Below, one piece after another: positions 16,830 to 22,626 of a DNA stretch of 64,000 bases. Numbering within the stretch: position 1 is the first letter of the stretch; every line of letters begins with the position of its first letter. The notes beneath the pieces were generated by a model. The model ran no database searches. It was not told where the DNA came from and saw nothing but the letters and a program-made list of their open reading frames with translations. The position numbers were made by a program, and so were the translations under genes. Origin of the DNA: DATGPD01 sp031423015 (GTDB taxonomy: Bacteria > Planctomycetota > UBA1135 > UBA2386); contig JANPER010000122.1 in assembly GCA_031423015.1 (NCBI GenBank), forward strand, positions 124,001 through 188,000, in the 5' to 3' direction.

Positions 16830-18071
16830 ATGACAACGGGTCACATCCAAGCCCCTTCCGCCTTCGAGCTGTGGTGGGACAAGAAGCGCCGCACGATCAC
16901 TACCGTCGTCACCGTGATCCTGCTGAGCGTCGTCGCGTTCTACGGCTGGCGCTTCTTCCAGCGCAGCAGGCTCGATGCGACCTGGAGCAATTTCGCACAG
17001 ACCGCAGGCCTCAGAGCGGGTTACAGCGAGCCAGGGGGCCTCGCACAGATTTTGAAGCAGTACCCCCAGGCCTTTGACAGTTACCTGGGATCGATCCCGG
17101 AGGGCTTGGTCAGCCAACTCGGGAGCCACGTAGGTCGAATCGACGACAAGGCCTTCGACGACGCCATTGTTGCCGCGGCGGGCTCCGAGCGCGCCCCGTT
17201 ACTCATGTGGGTCGCGGCGAATCGTGCGCTTGGCGAGCGTTCCTTCGAGCGGGCCAAGACCCTGTTGAAGCAACTGGTGGAGAAGTACCCCAACCACTTT
17301 CTCTGCCAGAAGAGCGACTATCCGCCCCAGTACAGGATCGACCTCAACAAGCCGGAGCCTGGCGCTGCTCCCGATCCCAAGCACGTGGCCAACTTGCAGG
17401 ATCCGGTTGCTGGCAGCGTCGCGAGTCTCGCGTTGGCTCGCATCGAACGCGACATGCAGTTCGCAAAGGAGCATGCGCCGATCTACACCGCGCCGGAACC
17501 CGAGTCCACAACCGTTGCGGTCGTGAAGACCGACTTTGGCGAGTTCAAGATCGGGTTCTTCGAGGCGGCGGCACCCAAGCACGTGCAAACGTTCGTCGAT
17601 CGCGCCAAGAATGGTTTCTTCGACAAGATGGCCATCGATCAGATTCGGCGCGCTGGCGACTCCTCTGCCCCATCCACGCCAGTTGAGGAAATGCACTTCG
17701 GTCTCGTGGCAACCAAGGAACAACAAGATCGAACGAAGTGGGACGAAGAACGCAACAAGCTCGACGACAAGAGCCTGGCCGACTCGATCGAGTTCGAGGA
17801 CTCTCGAATCAGCCACTTTCCGATGATGGTTTCGGCGTCTGCGGGCAAGGACGGCAAGTCGCTACCGACGCGCATTTGTATCAACGTCAGCGATGCGAGC
17901 AGTGAGCACGACGGTCGGCGGGTGGTCTTCGGCAAAGTGATCGCCGGCGAAGATGTGGCGCGGAAGTTGGTCCTTGACCCCGTGTTCTCTAGCGAGGACG
18001 AGCGCCGAAACGGTCGCGGAGCGCCCCGCGACACCATCCGCATTCAGTCGATAACGATCGAGACGAAGTAG
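16830..18071 (+). CDS. Membrane-anchored divergent cyclophilin-like protein
   Basis: 413 residues. A single N-terminal membrane helix at about 22-45 (TITTVVTVILLSVVAFYGWRFF) is followed by a helical region of roughly 170 residues and then a C-terminal cyclophilin-type domain from about residue 225. Recognisable cyclophilin blocks are VAVVKTDFGEFKIGFFEAAAPKHVQTFVDRAKNGFFD and GRRVVFGKVIAGEDVARKL. The catalytic F-H-R block is replaced by M-A-I-D-Q-I-R-R, removing the catalytic Arg, and the long insertion with ISHFPMMVSASAG replaces the usual LSMA region. It probably binds rather than isomerises. The topology places the domain in the periplasm. Confidence 0.82.
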   Translation: MTTGHIQAPSAFELWWDKKRRTITTVVTVILLSVVAFYGWRFFQRSRLDATWSNFAQTAGLRAGYSEPGGLAQILKQYPQAFDSYLGSIPEGLVSQLGSHVGRIDDKAFDDAIVAAAGSERAPLLMWVAANRALGERSFERAKTLLKQLVEKYPNHFLCQKSDYPPQYRIDLNKPEPGAAPDPKHVANLQDPVAGSVASLALARIERDMQFAKEHAPIYTAPEPESTTVAVVKTDFGEFKIGFFEAAAPKHVQTFVDRAKNGFFDKMAIDQIRRAGDSSAPSTPVEEMHFGLVATKEQQDRTKWDEERNKLDDKSLADSIEFEDSRISHFPMMVSASAGKDGKSLPTRICINVSDASSEHDGRRVVFGKVIAGEDVARKLVLDPVFSSEDERRNGRGAPRDTIRIQSITIETK

Positions 18072-18156
18072 CGGCGCGCGAGCAGCTGGACCAAGGTCGC
18101 CGAGAGACGGCTCCTTTTCGGGCAGCAGGGGCCAGGGGCTGCGGTAAACCCCACCA

Positions 18157-18184
18157 ATCGGCCCGGTCGGATCGGCCCGGTCGG
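18157..18184. repeat. Tandem 14-bp duplication
   Basis: ATCGGCCCGGTCGG occurs twice in direct succession (18157-18170, 18171-18184) without mismatch. Each unit also contains overlapping partial CCGG symmetry. Likely a slippage duplication in a non-coding gap; possible duplicated binding site. Confidence 0.85.
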
Positions 18185-18323
18185 AACGCGTTTCCAACCG
18201 CGCCAAAGGGCTAGTTCTGGCGGGAGCTTCCCGGCTTGCGTCAACCTTGCAGTGCACGGGAGTTGGGACTTCTCATCCTCACGAGACCAAACAGGACTCG
18301 AACGCAGATGCGTCGCATCAGAG

Positions 18324-18343
18324 AACATGCTGTACAGCATGTT
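18324..18343. promoter_or_regulatory. Perfect 20-bp palindrome, possible operator
   Basis: AACATGCTGT followed by its exact reverse complement, with no spacer. It is AT-richer than its surroundings and lies in the convergent gap downstream of parB. It does not match the parS consensus and lacks the loop a terminator would need, so a dimeric DNA-binding protein site is the simplest reading. Confidence 0.6.
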
Positions 18344-18439
18344 TGAAGACGATCGGGCACTGGTCGGTTCTCGGCGAGGCCCGGAAGCCCCGGACCGGAC
18401 GTCGCACTTGCCGCATCGGTGGCCCGAGACAGGTAGCTT

Positions 18440-18475
18440 GACGCCCTGGGGACTACGGCGCTGGCGCAGGGCGTC
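18440..18475. terminator. Hairpin, 9-bp stem, in the convergent gap
   Basis: GACGCCCTG at 18440-18448 pairs with CAGGGCGTC at 18467-18475 across an 18-nt loop. No U-tract on either strand. Placed where a bidirectional terminator for the cyclophilin-like gene and parB would be expected; weak candidate. Confidence 0.35.
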
Positions 18476-18651
18476 GAACTGAGGGTGGAGTCGAACTGCG
18501 TTCATTCCATGCAGTGCCGGAGTTCGGGCGATTGGCTCCAGCCGATGGATGGCGTCCCGCTGCTGGAGTCGAGTTCAGTTTGGCCCTGGTCTCCATCGTC
18601 CCCAAAGGGGCCAAGACGGTCGGGGGAGCGTCATCGACATGGCGAGCGACG

Positions 18652-19530
18652 CTATCCCTTAGAAAGCGTCTTGAGCAGTTCGTAGACCCGCTCGAACTCC
18701 GGTCGACCACGGCACTCGAGGGTGATCATGGATCGTTTGCGCCCGTATCTAACATGGACCGTCGTACCAAGGGCTTCCGCAAGGGTGTCTTCGATCTCGT
18801 TCAGCCATACCGGTCGTGCCTTCGAGACAGCCGGTGGTGTGGTCGGCGCAATACTGCTTGCTCGGTCCTTGAGTCCCTGCACTCGCGACTCGACTTCGCG
18901 GACGCTGAGGCGATCTCGAACAATCACCTCAGCGAGTGTTTCCTGTTGCTCGACGGTCAAACCCAGCAGAGCTCGAGCGTGGCCCATGCCAAGAGTTCCA
19001 CGTGAAACGAGCGCTTGAACCGGCTCGGGCAGATCGAGCAGCCGCACGAAGTTCGAGACGGTGGATCGATCTAGGCCCATGCGCTTGGCCAGTTCATCGG
19101 GCCGTGACCCAGTGACCTCGGAGAGACGATGAAAGGCATGGGCCTTCTCCATGGGGTTCAAGTCGGCGCGCTGAACGTTCTCGACGAGCGCCATGACCGC
19201 GCTGGAATCGTCGGAAACGTCACGCACGATGGCTGGCAATCGATCCAGTCCGGCCAACTGCGCGGCCCGCCACCGGCGCTCGCCAGCCACGATCTCGTGG
19301 CCAGACGGGGTGCGTCGCACGACGATCGGCTGGATGAGTCCGTTCGCACGAATCGAGTCAGCCAGCTCCTTTAGACCGCGCTCCTCGAAGTCCTTCCGCG
19401 GCTGGAACGGGTTGGACCGAAGGGCCGTGATCTCCAGATCCACGACTTCCGTCGTCGAATCGCGCTTCTCGGACTTGTCGCCCCGTGACAGAAAAAAGTC
19501 GAGCCCCCGACCAAGTTTACGGTCAACCAT
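18652..19530 (-). CDS. parB: Chromosome-partitioning protein ParB
   Basis: 292-residue CTP-dependent parS-binding protein for chromosome segregation. The N-domain has NPFQPRKDF, then IQPIVVRR and GERRWRAAQLAG (the C-motif that binds CTP). LVENVQRADLNPMEKA follows, and then the HTH (LAKRMGLDRSTVSNFVRLLDLPEPVQ). The C-terminal region is the dimerisation domain (ITLECRGRPEFERVYELLKTL). ATG at 19530 overlaps the last codons of parA by 8 nt. A parS-like sequence lies within its own coding sequence (18994-19009) and another just upstream in parA. Confidence 0.97.
   Translation of the reverse strand: MVDRKLGRGLDFFLSRGDKSEKRDSTTEVVDLEITALRSNPFQPRKDFEERGLKELADSIRANGLIQPIVVRRTPSGHEIVAGERRWRAAQLAGLDRLPAIVRDVSDDSSAVMALVENVQRADLNPMEKAHAFHRLSEVTGSRPDELAKRMGLDRSTVSNFVRLLDLPEPVQALVSRGTLGMGHARALLGLTVEQQETLAEVIVRDRLSVREVESRVQGLKDRASSIAPTTPPAVSKARPVWLNEIEDTLAEALGTTVHVRYGRKRSMITLECRGRPEFERVYELLKTLSKG
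18994..19009. promoter_or_regulatory. parS-like site inside parB
   Basis: Reads AGTTCCACGTGAAACG, 13 of 16 positions of the parS consensus TGTTTCACGTGAAACA. The central CACGTG and the GAAAC arm are intact, and GTTCCACGTGAAAC is a known natural variant of the core. Within parB codons, as is common for parS sites near parAB. Confidence 0.65.
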
Positions 19531-20275
19531 TGTTCAGCCTTCCTGTTTCACGTGAAACGTCCGCCCAAAACACCATGACCTCACGAGCCAGACTGATGTA
19601 GCAGCGCACCCCCCGAGCCAGCGGATTGTAGTCGAGGAGGGTCACTCCATGGCTAGCGGCTTCGATGAACTGTGCATCGCGGACGACAACCGAATCGAAC
19701 AGTTTGGAACCCAGGTTCGTCTGAAGGTCGGCCCGCACCTCAATCGCCACCTCTTCGCGGTGGTCGAACATGCTCACGAAAACGCCCATTAGCTCGGCCC
19801 GTCCGGCATCTGAGCGCCGCGCCAGGTCGATGGTGTCCATCATGCGCGATAGGCCGTGCATCGCGAAGAACTCCGCCTGAACGGGCACGAGCACATGGTC
19901 GCATAGGTGGAGACCCGCCCAGCCCCAAGCATCCATGCGAGGAGGGCAATCCACGAGCAAGACGTCAATCTCTCGCTCCATCCGGGCCTTGAGACCCTCA
20001 AGCCCGTCGACATCCAGTTGCTCTCCGGGGCCAATCGCTCGGTCGGTCCCAGCCGAAGGCAGAATCCAAAGCCGTTCCCCCGCCCGAACCAGCGGTTCCA
20101 GCCCCTCCGCGGTACCAGTCACCATTTCTTGCATTGCAAGGGTCGCGTTCCCTTGCGGATCGAGGTCAAAAATGGCGACGCGCATCCCAGCCAGCGCAAA
20201 ACAATGGCCCAGGTGGATCGCGGCCGTCGTCTTGCCCACGCCGCCCTTTTGATTCGCTAACGCTAGTGACCGCAC
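19523..20275 (-). CDS. parA: Chromosome-partitioning ATPase ParA (Soj)
   Basis: 250 residues from the GTG at 20275. The start is chosen because it places the deviant Walker A (ANQKGGVGKTT, Lys at 10 and 15) at the usual distance from the N-terminus; the longer frame to 20632 overlaps a plus-strand gene and is low quality. DLDPQGNATLAM is the Walker A' region and VDCPPRMDAW the Walker B. It works with ParB to segregate origins. The 3' end contains a parS-like site, and the last codons overlap parB. The divergent neighbour at 20366 is a membrane protein. Confidence 0.95.
   Translation of the reverse strand: MRSLALANQKGGVGKTTAAIHLGHCFALAGMRVAIFDLDPQGNATLAMQEMVTGTAEGLEPLVRAGERLWILPSAGTDRAIGPGEQLDVDGLEGLKARMEREIDVLLVDCPPRMDAWGWAGLHLCDHVLVPVQAEFFAMHGLSRMMDTIDLARRSDAGRAELMGVFVSMFDHREEVAIEVRADLQTNLGSKLFDSVVVRDAQFIEAASHGVTLLDYNPLARGVRCYISLAREVMVFWADVSRETGRLNNG
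19544..19559. promoter_or_regulatory. parS site at the parA 3' end
   Basis: TGTTTCACGTGAAACG, matching the 16-bp parS consensus at 15 positions. It encodes the V-S-R-E-T of ParA's C-terminus, the same placement seen in other chromosomal parAB operons. Lies 14 nt upstream of the parB start. Confidence 0.9.
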
Positions 20276-20365
20276 GCGGAGATGGCCCTCGCCTGGCGAG
20301 AACCACAAGGGGGCATCGCCACGCCGGGCGTGACAATACCAAGAGCAAGCGCTAAGGGAAGCGTC

Positions 20366-21043
20366 TTGAACAAACGCCTTGCTATCCGGGCCGTAGCCGA
20401 CTTGGCCGCCAGGGACGCCAGCCGGCACTTCTTGGTTACTGGGATACCCACGGTCTTCGCCCTTCAGCTCTTGACCCGGGGTACGACGTACATTGCGCCA
20501 CCTATGGGGGGGCGGGACGCGAGCCTGTTGCAGGCCTGCCAAGACGAGTTTGCGACGTGGGCCCTGTGCATCACCCTGTGGCTCGGCTGGCTTGTTTCTC
20601 GAGCAAACTGCTTTCATGTGTCCGGTCGTCACACGATGACGTGGCGGGGGGTCGTGGTCGATGCCTTGGCACTCATGGGCAGTGTCACGTTGACTGTATT
20701 ACTTTGGACCGTATTTAATTCGGGGGGTTATGCTTTCGGCATCGTCGCGGTCATGTCTATGCCAGCCCTTCTGACCAGTCTAGCCCCCATGGCACTTGCC
20801 CCAGGCCTCGTACGGCTGCGCATCAGTGCACCAACATTCCTCATGCTGGTCCTGATCTTGCTGCTCGGCTTGGTGGGATTCTTCGGTCGGTACTCGCCAA
20901 TGCCTGCCGATACAGTCTTGTACACCACCGGGGTAGGTATACGTTGGTTGGCCGATGCGTTGGCCGGCGCAGCGTGCCTCCTCATCTCACTCACGATCGC
21001 GTACCCACGCTCACCAAACACACGATGCGGATCGGCATCCTAG
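20366..21043 (+). CDS. Predicted polytopic membrane protein of unknown function
   Basis: About 225 residues. The TTG at 20366 is preferred because AAGGGA lies 7 nt upstream; an ATG at 20282 would give a poor N-terminus and overlap the parA promoter region. At least five hydrophobic segments are visible (for example FATWALCITLWLGWLV, VVDALALMGSVTLTVLLWTVF, YAFGIVAVMSMPALLTSLAPMALAPGL, FLMLVLILLLGLVGFF, WLADALAGAACLLISLTIAY). No charged motif suggests a transporter class. The DNA is AT-richer than its surroundings. It overlaps the metallophosphoesterase start by 19 nt. Function unknown. Confidence 0.65.
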   Translation: MNKRLAIRAVADLAARDASRHFLVTGIPTVFALQLLTRGTTYIAPPMGGRDASLLQACQDEFATWALCITLWLGWLVSRANCFHVSGRHTMTWRGVVVDALALMGSVTLTVLLWTVFNSGGYAFGIVAVMSMPALLTSLAPMALAPGLVRLRISAPTFLMLVLILLLGLVGFFGRYSPMPADTVLYTTGVGIRWLADALAGAACLLISLTIAYPRSPNTRCGSAS

Positions 21044-21765
21044 GCGACATCCACAGCAACCTCGAGGCGCTCACCGCGGTCGTTCGAGCGATGCGGGCCG
21101 AGGGCGTGGACCACTGGGTTCAAGTGGGCGACATCGTTGGCTACGGCCCTGACCCCTGCGAGTGTCTCGACATCGTTCGCGAGTTGGAGGCAACGGTGTG
21201 CATGGGCAACCACGACGCAGCCGTTGTTCGCCTGCTGGAGACCGACTACTTCAACGCGTATGCCCGCATGGCCATCGAGTGGACGCAGACGCAGTTGCGC
21301 ATGCGCGACCTCGCCTACTTGCGCAACCTACCGGTAAGCGTGATTCGCCGCGACCTCGACTACACGGTGGTCCACGGCAGCCTCCACATGCCGGAGCAGT
21401 TCGGCTACGTCTTGACGACGGTAGAGGCCATCGAGTCGATGCGGCACCAGGAGACGCTGATGTGCTTCGTGGGGCACTCGCATGTTCCCGCGATTTACGT
21501 GATGTCCGACGACGACCCGTCGATCCGCGCGGTCACACCACCCTTCGAGCTGAACACTCGCGGCGCGGCGCGCATCCTGGTCAACGTCGGCAGCGTTGGG
21601 CAGCCACGCGACGAGAACCGCGAGGCGGCCTACGCGATCTGGGACACCGATACTGGCGAGCTTGCGATTCGCCGCACGCCGTACGACATTCAACGGGTCC
21701 AGGACAAGATCCGCGCCGCAGGCCTTCCCAGCGTACTAGCCGATCGTCTGGCGATCGGCGTGTGA
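21025..21765 (+). CDS. Metallophosphoesterase family protein (YfcE/MJ0936-like)
   Basis: 246 residues from the ATG at 21025. All calcineurin-like metal motifs are present: GDIHSN (D, H), VGDIVGYGPDP (GD), GNHD, VVHGS and VGHSHVP (GHxH). This architecture is typical of small YfcE-like phosphodiesterases that act on cyclic or phosphodiester substrates; the in vivo substrate is unclear. The longer open frame to 20944 overlaps the membrane protein. It converges on the SWIM gene with 66 nt between stops. Confidence 0.9.
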   Translation: MRIGILGDIHSNLEALTAVVRAMRAEGVDHWVQVGDIVGYGPDPCECLDIVRELEATVCMGNHDAAVVRLLETDYFNAYARMAIEWTQTQLRMRDLAYLRNLPVSVIRRDLDYTVVHGSLHMPEQFGYVLTTVEAIESMRHQETLMCFVGHSHVPAIYVMSDDDPSIRAVTPPFELNTRGAARILVNVGSVGQPRDENREAAYAIWDTDTGELAIRRTPYDIQRVQDKIRAAGLPSVLADRLAIGV

Positions 21766-21831
21766 TCGAGAGCCAACGGCGCCTCAGCTGGGGTCCATCG
21801 GGGCAATGATTTCGCCCAAGAAGCTGGTCCC

Positions 21832-22626
21832 TCAGCCGCGACGTGCTGAACGTTTTGCGACTGGCTTGGCTGCCGGGAGCACCGGCACGGCTTCGGCGCT
21901 TGTCGGCAATGCAGCGGCCTCGACGGTCTCGTGGGCTTCGAGCACACTCAGCATCCGGTCAACGGCGGCAATGGTCGTTGCAGCCATGGTTCCAAGCAGA
22001 CTCCCGGTCTGCTCACGCATGAGCGCGTTGTCGAGATCGCCATCACCCGCCTCGGGAAATAGCAACGGCTCCTCGCGGCTCCCGAACACCAACGCCGGCA
22101 GGTCATGCCGGACGCTCGACGTCACCTTCTCGAGCAGATTCCGCACGTTGCCGCCCCGCATTTGCAGCAACAGCCATGGCTTCTCATCGAGTCGGCGGCC
22201 AAACAGCTCATGCAAGGCGAGTACGTGGCGACAGGGGACATCTGGAAGGCCACACGTGCAGGCGTGTGAGATGCGCCGCCCCTCTGGCAAGCAGGACTCG
22301 CCTCCAATACGAGCTACCAGGCGGTCGAACGCCAGCGGCACCCGTCCATCCTGGAGCGCCTCCAGCATCTTGACGGAGCGGCGAAGCACCGGCACGAGCT
22401 GATCCCAAACGCGCGCCGGCAACGGAGGTACCCGCACGCTCACTTCATGGATCGAGCCCATCGTGCCTTCGAACTCGGCTGTGATGGCCCCGACCATGAT
22501 TCGTACCATCGGCTGTCGAATCGAGGGCAACGTCTGCAACGCCAGCTGCAGCCGCTTCTCGTCGATGCCGCGCGTCGCCTCACGCCGCCAGCGATCACCC
22601 ATCGAAGTCGCCCGCACTTCGCTCAC
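21832..22626 (-). CDS. SWIM zinc-finger protein, partner of the SNF2 helicase
   Basis: 264 residues. The SWIM motif CxCxnCxH appears as ACTCGLPDVPCRH, about halfway along. The flanking regions are helical (for example MVRIMVGAITAEFEGTMGSIHEVSVRVPPLPARVWDQLVPVLRRSV). The C-terminus is Ala/Pro/Lys-rich. SWIM domains bind DNA or proteins and are often encoded beside SNF2-like helicases in bacteria. Start is GTG at 22626, sharing GTGA with the helicase stop, so the two genes form a tight two-gene unit. Role inferred from context. Confidence 0.88.
   Translation of the reverse strand: MSEVRATSMGDRWRREATRGIDEKRLQLALQTLPSIRQPMVRIMVGAITAEFEGTMGSIHEVSVRVPPLPARVWDQLVPVLRRSVKMLEALQDGRVPLAFDRLVARIGGESCLPEGRRISHACTCGLPDVPCRHVLALHELFGRRLDEKPWLLLQMRGGNVRNLLEKVTSSVRHDLPALVFGSREEPLLFPEAGDGDLDNALMREQTGSLLGTMAATTIAAVDRMLSVLEAHETVEAAALPTSAEAVPVLPAAKPVAKRSARRG

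Larger units (their letters stand above)
18072..18651. other. Convergent intergenic region, 580 bp, with three structured sequences
   Basis: Separates the end of the cyclophilin-like gene from the end of parB. I see a 14-bp perfect tandem duplication (18157-18184), a 20-bp perfect palindrome (18324-18343) and a 9-bp-stem hairpin (18440-18475), all listed separately. No convincing ORF; the short frames present lack ribosome-binding sites. The length is unusual for a convergent gap in this window, where most are under 70 bp. Confidence 0.6.

Noticed and set aside
18270..18345. Possible tRNA: GTTCGAGTCC-like stretch on the minus strand
   Set aside because: The T-stem arms (CTGCG/CCTGT) do not pair and no acceptor or anticodon stem fits around it.
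18247..18441. Short ORF in the convergent gap after the cyclophilin-like gene
   Set aside because: No ribosome-binding site, no family resemblance, and it crosses the 20-bp palindrome.
20276..20632. Longer N-terminus for parA
   Set aside because: It lies within the divergent membrane protein gene and the ParA family starts with the Walker A about 8 residues in.
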